42,516 bases of DNA from an uncultured Clostridia bacterium (GCA_944376455.1 CALWCO010000009.1:1-42516), one strand, 5' to 3'. Shown: positions 1 to 8,434, counted from the first letter of the stretch. Program-made: numbers and translations. The notes: generated by a model not told the origin, from the letters alone.

Positions 1-76
1 TTTGTGTTGAATCTCTTTTTCCTTGACATAAAAATATGCACCTCCAAAAGCTGTCCAACTTTTGGGGTGCATATCA
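1..76. mobile_element. Probable terminus of an IS3-family-like insertion sequence
   Basis: Near the left edge, positions 36-76 hold a large imperfect inverted repeat. Read on the minus strand from position 76, the sequence begins TGATATGCACCCCAAAAG and continues TTGGACA, which resembles IS3-family (IS150-like) ends starting with TG. A similar sequence, TGAAGCGAACCCCAAAGATT then GGACA, starts at 42441 at the other edge. No transposase is inside the window, so the element would lie outside. The stem-loop could instead be a plain terminator, since it is followed by T-rich sequence on the plus strand. Confidence 0.4.
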
Positions 77-207
77 CTTTTGATCTGCTCTTTTTTATTT
101 TTTTCTCAAAGCCGCCGCAGCGACTCGTTCCCGATTTGTCAGAGCTGTCTCCATGCCGTCCCGCTACGGATCGGCGCGCGCCGTCTACGCAATCAGGAAA
201 GGAGCGG

Positions 208-1068
208 TCAGGAGACGATCAGTCGTAAGCCCGGAAGGGACTGAAGCGCCTGCAGCTCATATTCGGGGATCAAGACCTCAAATTCCCCGCGGGAATCGGA
301 AATGTGCATGACCAGGTATCCGCGCAAAGTTACCACCGTGCCCTCCGCACCCGTGCCGCGGGCGAACTGTTTATACTGCGGGGAATTGGGAGGGACGTCC
401 TTGTTCCAATTGGAAACGAACAGTTTCTTCTTGCAGGCGCGCGTTTCGACGAGGGAGGAAAGCGGAATGCCCACAATCGAGCTCAGATCGGCGAAACAGA
501 TCATTTCGTTGCGCACGAATACGCTGTACTCGTTGAGCGTGTATGCGCCCGTCACCCCTCTCCAGAACGACGAGGAATTTTTCTTGCCCCCTTCGCGATA
601 GACATATGTAACGACGTCCGCCCTGACGGCGTCTTCGGGGACGCCCAGAGCTTCCCGCAGCTCCCGCGTCACGCGTTCGGTGCGTTGGACATAGTCCCTG
701 ACGGCCGGAGAAGCCATCACCTCTTTCCGCTTGCGAAAAGCGAGAAACGCAAGCACGCCCGCAACGGCAAGCATGGGCACGCCCGCCGCAATGCACCACC
801 AGGCGCGGCTCCAGACCTCGGCAAAGCCGATGTCTGCCGCCGATTCGAAAAACGCGCCGATCAGGATCATGCCGCCGAGCATACAAACCAGTTCCAAAAT
901 CATCAAACCGACGGGCAAACGCGCGCTCTTTTCGATGTTCATTCCCTGCGTCGCCATCTCAAGGATGCGGGTCATGCCCGCCTCCTCCTGCCGTTTGACC
1001 ACAAAAGGATCGGCATCCGATCTGACTTCGCCCGAACGCATTTTGCACATAGAGAACAAATTATCCAT
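208..1068 (-). CDS. Hypothetical membrane protein with two TM segments
   Basis: This is a 286-residue protein of unknown function. Two hydrophobic segments lie near residues 48-75 and 85-110, with a short stretch between them. A soluble C-terminal half of about 170 residues follows and holds patches such as EYSVFVRNEMICFADLSSIV. This resembles bacterial YcxB-like or PH-like cytosolic domains in general shape only. The start at 1068 is chosen because GGGAG lies 5-8 bases upstream; the open frame extends farther but would cross the terminator of the preceding gene. It is separated from the upstream cyclophilin-like gene by that terminator, so it probably has its own promoter, which I could not identify. 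I do not recognise a specific family. Confidence 0.75.
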   Translation of the reverse strand: MDNLFSMCKMRSGEVRSDADPFVVKRQEEAGMTRILEMATQGMNIEKSARLPVGLMILELVCMLGGMILIGAFFESAADIGFAEVWSRAWWCIAAGVPMLAVAGVLAFLAFRKRKEVMASPAVRDYVQRTERVTRELREALGVPEDAVRADVVTYVYREGGKKNSSSFWRGVTGAYTLNEYSVFVRNEMICFADLSSIVGIPLSSLVETRACKKKLFVSNWNKDVPPNSPQYKQFARGTGAEGTVVTLRGYLVMHISDSRGEFEVLIPEYELQALQSLPGLRLIVS

Positions 1069-1104
1069 CTTTTCTCCCTTCGACGCCGCAAAGCGGACGT
1101 CCGT

Positions 1105-1140
1105 AAAAAAATCAGGCGCGGCCCTTTCGGTCCGCGCCTG
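1105..1140 (-). terminator. Rho-independent terminator of the cyclophilin-like gene
   Basis: The stem CAGGCGCGG/CCGCGCCTG (1113-1140) has a short loop and is followed on the minus strand by a run of seven T (1105-1111). It lies 8 bases after the stop codon of the gene at 1148-2104. Confidence 0.85.
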
Positions 1141-1147
1141 CAAAAAA

Positions 1148-2104
1148 TCAATACCTGTCCACGCGCGCCCAGTTGATGGTGATGGGCTTGACGGGCACGT
1201 CATACGTTTCCGTCAGGTTATACCCCGCGCAATAGGGAGCGTTGTCGTCCACGCTCAGTTCCGCCTCTTCGGTGAAGGAGGGATCCCCTTCGTTTTCACC
1301 GTCGAGATTGTTCGACGAGATGTAACTGTCGATGGCGGCGATGAGGGAGTCATAGGTCTCCTCGGCACTCTCGTCATACAGCTCGCCGAATACACAGTAT
1401 TCGCTGTTGACGGAAGATTCGGAATTGAAACTGATATAGAAGAGGGACGTCGCGGAGTTATAGACATAACTGCGGGTATCGTACCACTGCGCATCGCCTT
1501 CCACGTCCGTGCGACGGGTTTCGCGCTTGGTGAACACCTGCGTGTTGGGCACGCCCTTCTTGGCCGTATAGTACATGACCAGCGAACCCTCTTTCTTGGC
1601 GCCGTATTTCTTGTCGTTGTTCTCGATGCTGTAATTGTTCTGCGAGAATTCGCCGACCACGGTGTTGAGACCCGAATCGCTGTCGGGCACGCCGTCGCCG
1701 TCGGAATCCTTGCCGAATACCGTCTGCGTCAGAGAAACGTCGCTCGCCTCGACCCAGTCAAAATAATTCTTCTCGCTCAGACCGAGCGTATCCGTATCGA
1801 CGAGGGCGTCGTCATAGGTATATCCGCCCGTGAACATACCGACCGCCTCGTCATAATCATGGAAGCAGAGGCCGTCATAGAAATCGGCGTCCACCAGCTC
1901 GATGAAGTGCTGAACGGTGTTGGGGAAGAATTTGCGGTATAACCGATAGGAAAGGTTATACGTCTTGCCGTTAAAGCTCACGCTGATGGTGACTTTCGGC
2001 TGGGAAGACTGGCAGGCGGTGAACATGAACGCCGTGCCGGCGAGCACGAGCGCGGCGAAAAGGATGGCCGCCGCCCGTCCGATTTTATGCAGAAGTTGTG
2101 TCAT
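1148..2104 (-). CDS. Cyclophilin-type peptidyl-prolyl isomerase-like lipoprotein
   Basis: This 318-residue protein has a lipoprotein signal (hydrophobic 10-30, lipobox ending at Cys31), so it should be anchored outside the membrane. The segment FPNTVQHFIELVDADFYDGL is a typical start of a cyclophilin fold, and GSLVMYYTAKKG, NTQVF and YCVFGELYD match later core strands. Such enzymes isomerise X-Pro bonds in secreted proteins. The usual catalytic Arg motif is not clear, so activity is uncertain. An insertion contains DSDGDGVPD, a calcium-loop-like motif of the thrombospondin type 3 kind. The start at 2104 follows GGAGG by 6 bases. It is flanked by a terminator at its 3-prime end and is probably monocistronic. 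Confidence 0.8.
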   Translation of the reverse strand: MTQLLHKIGRAAAILFAALVLAGTAFMFTACQSSQPKVTISVSFNGKTYNLSYRLYRKFFPNTVQHFIELVDADFYDGLCFHDYDEAVGMFTGGYTYDDALVDTDTLGLSEKNYFDWVEASDVSLTQTVFGKDSDGDGVPDSDSGLNTVVGEFSQNNYSIENNDKKYGAKKEGSLVMYYTAKKGVPNTQVFTKRETRRTDVEGDAQWYDTRSYVYNSATSLFYISFNSESSVNSEYCVFGELYDESAEETYDSLIAAIDSYISSNNLDGENEGDPSFTEEAELSVDDNAPYCAGYNLTETYDVPVKPITINWARVDRY

Positions 2105-2319
2105 TCCGACCCTCCGTGCGTCGCGTTCCGCCTCTGCCCGACGGCACTCCCCTTCGGAGCTTTGCGGCGAACGCATACTGCGCTGTTATAATAAAAATAA
2201 TACAATGGCGGAAAAATAGAAACCGCGCACCGTATTATTTATTTTACCTGTATTTTGCCTTTCCGTCAAGAGTTTTTTGCCCGATTTTACAAGAATTTAC
2301 CCGCAAGACGGAATTTTCA

Positions 2320-3180
2320 TCAAACCAACACGCCGTTACCGCCGTCCGCAGGCGTATCCGCCCCTTGCAGCCCTTCCTTTGCGGCAGACGTTGCGTTCTG
2401 CGCGCCGCCCCGCGGCGCGGTCCGCAATGCGCTTTGTTTTGTGCCCGCTTCCGCCCTTTCGACCGCCGCAACGGCCACCTGCGCGGCTGCTTGCCCGCCC
2501 GTCGGAACGGATGCGGACGAAAAACGGGTCGCGGCTGCTTCCGCCGTTTCCCGCACGGGTTGCGCCGAAACCGACGCGGACGGTACGGATGATGCGGACA
2601 TGCCTTCCCCGCGCTCTTTTTTATGCGTCTCCTCCGCAACGGTCGACGGACGATATTTCCTGAGCCTGCCGCAATAGACGCACGCCGCTTGCGGCAAGCG
2701 TAAAAAATCGATCGGCTTCGCAATGTCGCCGAAAGAATTTTCGGGAATGATCCCGCTCCGCTCCAACAGGTCCCGCACAAACTCCGAGCAGTAATAGTGA
2801 TGTTTTTTATGATATTTCTTGGAGAAATATGCAGAGAAAAGACCGCGGTAATTGTAGCGGTACTTCTCCCGTTCGCGATACATTTTTTCCAGCCGCGCCG
2901 CCACCGCGTCGTATTGCTCCGACGAACAGTTCAGTTCGAGCACGACCACTTCGGTATTCTTGAAACGACCCAACGCCCCCCGCCCGGGATATTCCCTGAC
3001 GAAAGCGCCCCAGAAAGGATTGTATGTATATTTGCGGGCAAAGGAATACATGGGCGTCAATGTTTCGTCCAACGCCACGGACACATGATTGTATCTCGCG
3101 CCCGTCAGCAATTTAAGGATCTTCGATACGATGCTCCCCGTCTGGCTGACGACGATGTAAAGTTTTTTGTCTCCTTTCAT
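2320..3180 (-). CDS. NlpC/P60-like (YiiX-type, permuted) hydrolase with Ala-rich tail
   Basis: This 286-residue protein shows a permuted papain-like arrangement: His32 in the motif YNHVSVALD comes before Cys131 in YYCSEFVRDLLERSG. This order is known in YiiX/YebB-type NlpC/P60 relatives, which cleave amide or ester bonds in envelope or lipid-linked substrates. No signal peptide is seen. Residues from about 195 onward form a low-complexity Ala/Ser/Val-rich tail that is probably disordered. The start at 3180 is ATG; a TTG lies 36 bases upstream. It starts 39 bases after the stop of the CmpB-like membrane protein gene, so the two are probably co-transcribed from the promoter at 4015-4043. Confidence 0.75.
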   Translation of the reverse strand: MKGDKKLYIVVSQTGSIVSKILKLLTGARYNHVSVALDETLTPMYSFARKYTYNPFWGAFVREYPGRGALGRFKNTEVVVLELNCSSEQYDAVAARLEKMYREREKYRYNYRGLFSAYFSKKYHKKHHYYCSEFVRDLLERSGIIPENSFGDIAKPIDFLRLPQAACVYCGRLRKYRPSTVAEETHKKERGEGMSASSVPSASVSAQPVRETAEAAATRFSSASVPTGGQAAAQVAVAAVERAEAGTKQSALRTAPRGGAQNATSAAKEGLQGADTPADGGNGVLV

Positions 3181-3218
3181 AAACTCTTCAATGACCTCCA
3201 CCTCTGACGACGGCAAGA

Positions 3219-3992
3219 TCAGAATACGATCTGCCAGTACACGGGAGCTTCTTTCAGAATAAGAACCTGCAAAATCATGGCAATATCGTCCGCAAAGATC
3301 AGACAGCCGATGATGCAGTTCAAGATGACGATGACTTTATAGTTGGCCTTCCGCTGTAACAGCTTTAACAGCGGCCGCAGGCCGAAACGATAGAGAAGGT
3401 ACGCGCCGATGCCGTACCCCAGCGACGGGATCAGTCCTGCATATTGCGTGACGCTCAGCGGCAATTTGCTGTAATCCCACAAGGATACGCCCGAAATCAG
3501 TTCCCAGGCATTGCCGACGACCAGCTCACCCAGAAACACCGCAAGACACATCGTCACAATGCACACGACGTTGGAAAGAATGACCGTTTTATGCGTCTTT
3601 TCTTTGAATAATTTCCGACCGAACGGGCTCATGTCGTCCGGATCGCCGAACAGGATCTGCACGGCGAACACCACCATACCGTAAACGGGGATGAAGGGAA
3701 AAACGTGCGTGCGGGAATCGAGAATGCCCAAACTTACCAGCCGCACGAGGTTCTCCGCGATCCATCCGGCCATGGAAGTGACGATGCCCAGAAAAAAGAG
3801 ATAGGCCGCTTCCACGCCGAAAAACATCGGGCGGGACGGGGCTTCTTCCCGTGACAATGCCGAAAAATCGGCCGCCGCGGCGGATGAATCGACTGCCGCG
3901 CCTTCTATGCCGACAACCGCCATCTCTTCTTCTTTTGTTGCCTGCGATTGCTTTTCGTCAGTCTGCAACCCTTGTTCTAACGTCTTTTGCAT
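3219..3992 (-). CDS. CmpB-type putative ABC-transporter membrane protein (PF06541-like)
   Basis: This is a 257-residue polytopic membrane protein. After a roughly 45-residue acidic N-terminus come about five TM segments. Motifs include GWIAENLVRL, HVFPFIPVYGMVVF, GNAWELISG, LWDYSKLPLS and SLGYGIGAY, typical of the putative ABC-transporter type IV (CmpB) family. The substrate is unknown and no ATPase is nearby, so the transport role is only a family label. The start at 3992 has GAGAGG upstream, and a perfect promoter (TTGACA-17-TATAAT) lies just before it. It leads a two-gene unit with the NlpC/P60-like gene. Confidence 0.8.
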   Translation of the reverse strand: MQKTLEQGLQTDEKQSQATKEEEMAVVGIEGAAVDSSAAAADFSALSREEAPSRPMFFGVEAAYLFFLGIVTSMAGWIAENLVRLVSLGILDSRTHVFPFIPVYGMVVFAVQILFGDPDDMSPFGRKLFKEKTHKTVILSNVVCIVTMCLAVFLGELVVGNAWELISGVSLWDYSKLPLSVTQYAGLIPSLGYGIGAYLLYRFGLRPLLKLLQRKANYKVIVILNCIIGCLIFADDIAMILQVLILKEAPVYWQIVF

Positions 3993-4014
3993 TTTTCCTC
4001 TCACTCTGCGTTTT

Positions 4015-4043
4015 ATTATACAGGAAACAGCCTCTTTTGTCAA
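4015..4043 (-). promoter_or_regulatory. Promoter of the CmpB-like/NlpC-like pair
   Basis: Minus-strand TTGACA (4038-4043), a 17-base spacer and TATAAT (4015-4020), an exact sigma-A consensus, end 22 bases before the start codon. Confidence 0.9.
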
Positions 4044-4460
4044 GTTTCGGCAGCTTTTTTCCTTTTTTCGTACCGGGAAAATATTTCCTCTGCCGTCCGC
4101 GCCCGCTTCCGCCGCGAACATACTCCCGCGGCCGACAGGCAAAAACGGACGGTCCTGCCGCACGTCCGTATTGTATGCCCGAAATGCACTCCTCTGTTCT
4201 TCTATTCGCAATTATACCGTAAAAAAGGTAAACTTTTCGTAATATTCCGAAAAAAACGTCAAATTTTTTAACTTTATCCTCCGAAAGAGAAAAGCTATAT
4301 CCCGCCCCCCCCCCGCGCCGCGGGAGCCTTGTTTCTTGAATATGCAGACTTCCGCAAAAATGTGCCTGTCCCGCCCGAAAGGGCTTTTGATCGATCGGCG
4401 GGAGCAGACAAAAGGAATAAGAAAAAAAGAAATTCCGTCCCCTGAAAAAAAGACGAAGCC

Positions 4461-4499
4461 CGCCCGTGCCCGACCGTCTTTGTCGGTCGGGCACGGGCG
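4461..4499. repeat. Inverted repeat with 16-bp perfect stem
   Basis: CGCCCGTGCCCGACCG (4461-4476) pairs fully with 4484-4499 across the loop TCTTTGT. On the minus strand a run of T follows about 8 bases after the stem, so it could work as a weak terminator. It is not next to any gene end. Confidence 0.75.
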
Positions 4500-4780
4500 T
4501 GCACGGGCGGAGATGGTCGAAAAGACAGACGAAAAATCGGAAAGACGACAAATCGCAAGGGTGAAAGACAAATCGGTACATCTCGCCCCGTTCCGAGGGG
4601 GCGCGTCTTTCCCCGATCATACCTACATCCCGACCATGCCCGCGAACTTTCCGCCTTTGGGCACACATTTCCGAAAAACATGCCCGCGGCGACCCTCCAA
4701 ATATGCGTTTCAAGAGACCATGCCCGCGTTGTTTCGTACGCAAAACGCGATCCGCATTACGGGAATGCCAACACATACCC

Positions 4781-4814
4781 GCCGCAGGATACGGGCATGC
4801 CCGCATCCTGCGGC
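4781..4814. repeat. 34-base near-perfect palindrome containing GGGCATGCCC
   Basis: GCCGCAGGAT and ATCCTGCGGC flank CGGGCATGCCCG, with one unpaired position on each side. No T-run follows, so it looks more like a DNA site or a stable RNA hairpin than a terminator. Confidence 0.7.
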
Positions 4815-4894
4815 GTTTTGGACGAAAGGGACGAACGGTTGCATGAAGGCATGAAAACGCGAAGAACAAAAACGAAAGCAAAAATCAACGGCAC

Positions 4895-4940
4895 GAAAAA
4901 AGCCTCCGCGGACAGCGAAAAACGCAATCCGCAGAGGCTT
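4895..4940 (-). terminator. Terminator after rplL
   Basis: Minus strand: AAGCCTCTGCGGA pairs with TCCGCGGAGGCTT, followed by six T (4895-4900). It begins 28 bases after the rplL stop and closes the ribosomal gene cluster. rpoB does not follow within the window. Confidence 0.85.
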
Positions 4941-4967
4941 GAAAAAACATAGAAAGTATGAAACCGA

Positions 4968-5336
4968 TTACTGCATTTCGGCAACGGCGCCCGCTTCCTT
5001 GAGCTTGGCGACGGCAGCTTCGGCGTCGGCCTTGGGCATGTTCTCTTTGATGGTGCCCAGGGATTCGACCATCTTCTTCGCGTCGGCGAGGCCCAGACCG
5101 GTCAGCTCGCGGACAACTTTGATGACACCGATCTTGTTGGCGCCGAAATCCTTGAGGACCAGATTGAACTCGGTCTTCTCTTCTTCCGCGGGAGCGGCGG
5201 CACCGGCAGCGGCGCCTGCAACGGCAACGGGAGCAGCGGCGCTGACGCCGAATTCCGCTTCCAAAGCTTTAACGAACTCATTGAGCTCGAGAACGGTCAT
5301 ACCCTTGACTTCTTCGATAAATTTCTGAATATCCAT
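4968..5336 (-). CDS. rplL: 50S ribosomal protein L7/L12
   Basis: The 122 residues match the normal length. The N-terminal dimerisation helix ([19 protein letters not shown]), an Ala-rich hinge (about 33-52) and the C-terminal domain with [20 protein letters not shown] are all present. The protein forms the mobile stalk that recruits translation GTPases. It lies 45 bases downstream of rplJ, in the usual order, and should share the rplJ promoter and its autogenous control. Confidence 0.98.
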   Translation of the reverse strand: MDIQKFIEEVKGMTVLELNEFVKALEAEFGVSAAAPVAVAGAAAGAAAPAEEEKTEFNLVLKDFGANKIGVIKVVRELTGLGLADAKKMVESLGTIKENMPKADAEAAVAKLKEAGAVAEMQ

Positions 5337-5381
5337 GATTTTTTAATCCTCCATAATTCTTTGATAAGATAAATTTTTTGA

Positions 5382-5882
5382 TTATGCTTCCTGTTTCTTC
5401 GCAATGGCGTCCAAAACATAGACAAGTTTGGAAATGGACGATTGCAGGGATCCGACCATTCTCGCGAGCAACACTTCCTTGGAAGGGATTGCGGCAAGCG
5501 CGGCGGCACCGGCTTTATCCACATATGCGTTGTCCACATATGCGCTCTTGACGACCAGCTTTTCCTCCATCGTCTTATCTGCTTTGAGCGCGTCGGAAAT
5601 GATCTTCAGACCGGCGGTCTCTTCCGAGCAGAAAACGGTGGCGGTTGTGCCGTTGAGATCTTTGTCGAAATCAACCACGCCCAATTCATTGAAAGCCTTG
5701 CGCACCAACGTGTTCTTGTACACTTTGTATTCGCAGTTGGCTTCGCGGAATTTATTGCGCAGTGCGGTGATTTCCAGAACGGTCAGGCGGTTATAGTTCG
5801 CGAGAACGACCGCTTTGCTGGCCTGGATCTTCGCTTTGATCTCTTCGACGACCTGTTTTTTTGCCTCTAAATTTGCTGACAT
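5382..5882 (-). CDS. rplJ: 50S ribosomal protein L10
   Basis: This 166-residue protein anchors L7/L12 dimers on the ribosome and, with L12, represses its own mRNA. The N-terminal part (residues 1-100, with VVLANYNRLTVLEITALRNK and YKVYKNTLVRKA) is the rRNA-binding domain, and the C-terminal helix carries the L12 sites. The start at 5882 is set by GAGGAGG eight bases upstream; a longer open frame extends into the leader but crosses the attenuator. A leader of about 245 bases separates the gene from its promoter. Confidence 0.97.
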   Translation of the reverse strand: MSANLEAKKQVVEEIKAKIQASKAVVLANYNRLTVLEITALRNKFREANCEYKVYKNTLVRKAFNELGVVDFDKDLNGTTATVFCSEETAGLKIISDALKADKTMEEKLVVKSAYVDNAYVDKAGAAALAAIPSKEVLLARMVGSLQSSISKLVYVLDAIAKKQEA

Positions 5883-6128
5883 TGTTACCTCCTCAGGGCT
5901 TGCGCCCGACGTTTGCATCAGCGAATGCCGATAGACGGTTCGCGCCGCTTTCCCCGCCGGCTTACATCGCCGCAGGCGGAAGGCACGCTTGAAAAAAACG
6001 GAAAATCCCCGCACCGAGGGCGCGGGGATCGTTTGAAATCGCATTTCAAAAGAACTCTCTCCCTCGGCAAGCGGCTGTGCCATTGAACCAAAAGGTACTT
6101 GCTGTCTAAAGGTATTCGTTCGCTTTCT
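5883..6128 (-). ncRNA. L10 leader (autoregulatory 5-prime UTR of rplJ-rplL)
   Basis: The transcribed leader starts just after the promoter at 6134-6162. It contains ACCTTTAGACAGCAAGTACC (complement of 6093-6112), close to the conserved core of bacterial L10 leaders, where the L10-L12 complex binds. Downstream lie a small hairpin near 6031-6050 and a terminator-like hairpin (6005-6029) followed by T-rich sequence. This fits regulation by attenuation. The identification rests on motif and position; no covariance model was run. Confidence 0.75.
5992..6029 (-). terminator. Attenuator hairpin inside the rplJ leader
   Basis: Minus strand ATCCCCGC pairs with GCGGGGAT across a 9-base loop, followed by TTTTCCGTTTTTTT. 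It is placed within the leader, about 110 bases before the rplJ start, as expected for an attenuator. Confidence 0.7.
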
Positions 6129-6133
6129 TTGTT

Positions 6134-6162
6134 ATTATATAAGTTTCGGCTCTTTCTGTCAA
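6134..6162 (-). promoter_or_regulatory. Promoter of rplJ-rplL
   Basis: Minus strand TTGACA (6157-6162), a 17-base spacer and TATAAT (6134-6139), an exact consensus. It lies between rplA and rplJ and shows that rplJ-rplL can be transcribed apart from the upstream cluster. Confidence 0.92.
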
Positions 6163-6217
6163 CCGTTTTTCGGTCGATTTTCAACTTTTTATCCGCAAAA
6201 ACGTTCCCGTTCGGACG

Positions 6218-6898
6218 TCAGGCTCTGTAGACAACCTTGACGCCGGGGCCCATGGTGCTGGCCACGGTAACGCTCTTGATGTACTGACCCTTGGCAGCCG
6301 CGGGCTTGGCCTTGACGACCGCTTCCATCAGCGCGTTGAAGTTTTCGCTCAATTTTTCGACGCCGAAGCTCTTCTTGCCGATCGGGCAGTGAATGATCGC
6401 CGTCTTGTCCAATCTGTACTCGACTTTACCGGCCTTGACTTCCTTGATCGCCTTGGCGACGTCCATGGTAACCGTGCCGCTCTTGGGGTTAGGCATCAAG
6501 CCCTTGGGGCCGAGGATCTTACCGATGCGGCCGACCATACCCATCATGTCGGGCGTGGTGATGATGACGTCGAAATCAAACCAGTTTTCGGTCTGGATGC
6601 GGGAGATCATCTCTTCCGCGCCGACGTAATCGGCGCCGGCGGCCTGCGCCGCGTCCGCCTTCTCGCCCTTGGCGATGACCAGAACTTTCTTGTCTTTGCC
6701 CGTGCCGTTCGGCAGAACGAGCACGCCGCGGACCTGCTGGTCCGCCTGACGGGGATCTACGCCCAGACGGATGTGCAGTTCGACCGTTTCGTCAAACTTC
6801 GCCTTGGCAGTGTTCAATACGATGCCGATCGCTTCCGCCAGCTCATACTGCTTGCTGCGGTCATAGCTCTTTACGCTGTCTGTATACTTCTTACCCAT
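6218..6898 (-). CDS. rplA: 50S ribosomal protein L1
   Basis: The 226 residues are normal length for L1. The signature region [20 protein letters not shown] is present, as is [14 protein letters not shown] in domain II. L1 binds 23S rRNA at the E-site stalk and represses its own operon by binding an rRNA-like mRNA site. The ATG at 6898 is preferred over a TTG two codons earlier because GGAGG is then 9 bases away. It follows rplK by 60 bases, which hold an L1-target-like motif. Confidence 0.97.
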   Translation of the reverse strand: MGKKYTDSVKSYDRSKQYELAEAIGIVLNTAKAKFDETVELHIRLGVDPRQADQQVRGVLVLPNGTGKDKKVLVIAKGEKADAAQAAGADYVGAEEMISRIQTENWFDFDVIITTPDMMGMVGRIGKILGPKGLMPNPKSGTVTMDVAKAIKEVKAGKVEYRLDKTAIIHCPIGKKSFGVEKLSENFNALMEAVVKAKPAAAKGQYIKSVTVASTMGPGVKVVYRA

Positions 6899-6914
6899 TT
6901 TCAAAAACCTCCTC

Positions 6915-6948
6915 GTGGTTCCTGCGAGAAATTGAATTTCTCTCCCAC
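6915..6948 (-). promoter_or_regulatory. L1-binding-site mimic before rplA
   Basis: Minus strand GTGGGAGAG is followed by a short paired segment (AAATT/AATTT) and AGGAACCAC. GTGGGAG and ACCAC copy the two strands of the L1 site in 23S rRNA helices 76-78. L1 autoregulation through such mimics is established in other bacteria; here it is inferred from the motif. Confidence 0.65.
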
Positions 6949-6958
6949 GTGCTCCTTA

Positions 6959-7384
6959 TTATTCTTCCACCGTGACGCCCATGCTGCGCGCCGTGCCCTT
7001 GATCATGCTCATGGCAGCTTCCAACGTGCTGCAGTTGAGGTCGGGCATTTTGGTCTTTGCGATCTCTTCCACCTGCGCCTTGGTCAGTTTGCCGACCTTC
7101 TGCGAGTTGGGTTTGGCACTCGCCGTTTCCAGTCCGAGCGCTTTCTTGATCAGCACCGGAGCGGGAGGCGTTTTCAGGATGAACGTAAAGGAACGGTCCT
7201 GATAAATCGTGACGACGACGGGGATGACGAGTCCGGGCTGGTTCGCCGTCTTGGCGTTGAACTCTTTGGTGAACCCGGGCAGGTTGATGCCGTAAGGGCC
7301 CAGCGTCGAGCCCACGGGGGGAGCCGGTGTCGCTTTACCGGCAGGAAGCTGCAATTTAACTACAGCGGTGATCTTCTTTGCCAT
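6959..7384 (-). CDS. rplK: 50S ribosomal protein L11
   Basis: The 141-residue protein begins [20 protein letters not shown] and contains [20 protein letters not shown], the conserved N-terminal linker region. The C-terminal rRNA-binding domain follows from about residue 75. L11 forms the GTPase-associated centre with 23S rRNA. The start at 7384 follows TGGAGGA by 6 bases. It is preceded by a second L1-target-like motif. Confidence 0.98.
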   Translation of the reverse strand: MAKKITAVVKLQLPAGKATPAPPVGSTLGPYGINLPGFTKEFNAKTANQPGLVIPVVVTIYQDRSFTFILKTPPAPVLIKKALGLETASAKPNSQKVGKLTKAQVEEIAKTKMPDLNCSTLEAAMSMIKGTARSMGVTVEE

Positions 7385-7399
7385 AATATCCTCCAAATT

Positions 7400-7446
7400 G
7401 TGGTTTTAGCAAGGGGACATACAAGAAAATTTATCCCCTCTCCCAC
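7400..7446 (-). promoter_or_regulatory. L1-binding-site mimic before rplK
   Basis: Minus strand GTGGGAGAGGGG is followed by about 18 bases, then CCCCTTGC and AAAACCAC. GTGGGAG and ACCAC lie at the ends and the G/C runs can pair. The layout matches the motif before rplA, supporting a shared L1 control of both genes. Confidence 0.65.
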
Positions 7447-7562
7447 GACCGACGCGGGCAAGCCGCGCGATTTTCGTAAAACATTGAATTCTGTGCAGTC
7501 GGGCGGCAACCGCTCGTCCGGGCGAGATTCCCCTCGCAGGCAAATCCGCCATGGCCCCGCCG

Positions 7563-8156
7563 TTATTCCGCCGATGAAGGCTCCGTCTCTTCCGCCGCCG
7601 GATCTTCCTCGGCCGGCAGAACGACGTCGATCTTCTTCATCTGCATATATTCCACTTCGACGTCCGTGCTTCTGCCGAACATCTCGATGTTGACGCGCGC
7701 CTTCTGCGTCGCGTCGTTGACTTCGGTGATCTTACCCGTAAAGCCTTCGAGCGGGCCCGCGTCGATGCTGACCGTGTCGCCCACCTTGAAATCGGCGTTC
7801 GATACGAACTCTTCCAGACGCATCCTGCGGATCTCGTCGGCTTTCATGGGAATGGGACGACCCTGCGGTCCGACAAAACTCGTCACGCCGCGGATTTGGG
7901 TTACCATATACCAAAGCTGGTTGGAATAGATCATCTTGATGAAGACATAGCCCGGCAAAAGTTTGCGGCTGACCACCTTCTTCTTGCCGTTCTTTTCTTC
8001 CATCACTTCTTCCATCGGGATCTTGACGTCGGTGACCTGTGCCCCGAGGTTATTGTTCTCCACGAGCTTCTCCAGGCTGTCCTTGACCATCATTTCATAG
8101 CCCGAATAGGTCGACAGAATGTACCATTCCAGCTTATCGGTCGCTACGTTTTCCAT
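7563..8156 (-). CDS. nusG: Transcription termination/antitermination factor NusG
   Basis: This 197-residue protein has the N-terminal NGN domain (EWYILSTYSGYE, KLLPGYVFIKM, VTQIRGVTSFVG) and a C-terminal KOW domain (FKVGDTVSIDAGPLEGFTGK). It ends in an acidic, probably disordered tail. NusG binds RNA polymerase and couples it to Rho or the ribosome. It is 16 bases downstream of secE, and its ribosome binding site overlaps the secE stop region. The order secE-nusG-rplK-rplA is the normal one. Confidence 0.97.
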   Translation of the reverse strand: MENVATDKLEWYILSTYSGYEMMVKDSLEKLVENNNLGAQVTDVKIPMEEVMEEKNGKKKVVSRKLLPGYVFIKMIYSNQLWYMVTQIRGVTSFVGPQGRPIPMKADEIRRMRLEEFVSNADFKVGDTVSIDAGPLEGFTGKITEVNDATQKARVNIEMFGRSTDVEVEYMQMKKIDVVLPAEEDPAAEETEPSSAE

Positions 8157-8172
8157 AATCGCCCGTTACTCC

Positions 8173-8394
8173 TCAGCTCAACCCGGTGAGCAAGCTTAAA
8201 AGCTGGGTCAAGCCGAAATTGATGGCCGTGAACACCACCGCAAAGGCGAGCACCAGAACGAGTACCACGCCCGTGGTCTTGACGACTTTACCGAAGGATG
8301 GCCAATTTACCTTCTTCAGCTCGGAAAAAATCTCTTTGACCTTTCTGCCGAAACGAATAAAAATATTGGGTTTATCGGTCTTTGTCTTTGCCAT
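8173..8394 (-). CDS. secE: Preprotein translocase subunit SecE
   Basis: The 73-residue protein has a basic cytosolic N-terminus with the motif VKEIFSELKKVNWPS and one C-terminal TM segment (about 40-65). This is the short single-span SecE of most bacteria. It clamps SecY in the inner membrane translocon. It lies between rpmG and nusG in the usual cluster. Confidence 0.95.
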   Translation of the reverse strand: MAKTKTDKPNIFIRFGRKVKEIFSELKKVNWPSFGKVVKTTGVVLVLVLAFAVVFTAINFGLTQLLSLLTGLS

Positions 8395-8434
8395 GATCTC
8401 TCCTCATGCGCTTCCCCCTCGGAGGAAAGCCTTC

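Larger units (their letters stand above)
4044..4894. other. Gene-free stretch with large palindromes
   Basis: About 850 bases hold no open frame with a ribosome binding site and recognisable protein. The stretch holds a run of C/G around 4302-4320, a 16-bp perfect stem with a 7-base loop (4461-4499), and a 34-base near-perfect palindrome (4781-4814) centred on CGGGCATGCCCG. Four copies of CATGCCCG lie between 4630 and 4805. Overlapping open frames here lack support. Confidence 0.6.

Noticed and set aside
11..228. Plus-strand frame at the left edge
   Set aside because: It runs through the IS-like inverted repeat and has no ribosome binding site.
3993..4881. Overlapping frames of 90-307 codons in the spacer before rplL
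   Set aside because: Arg/Cys/Phe-rich translations in competing frames with no start signals; typical of GC-rich noncoding DNA.
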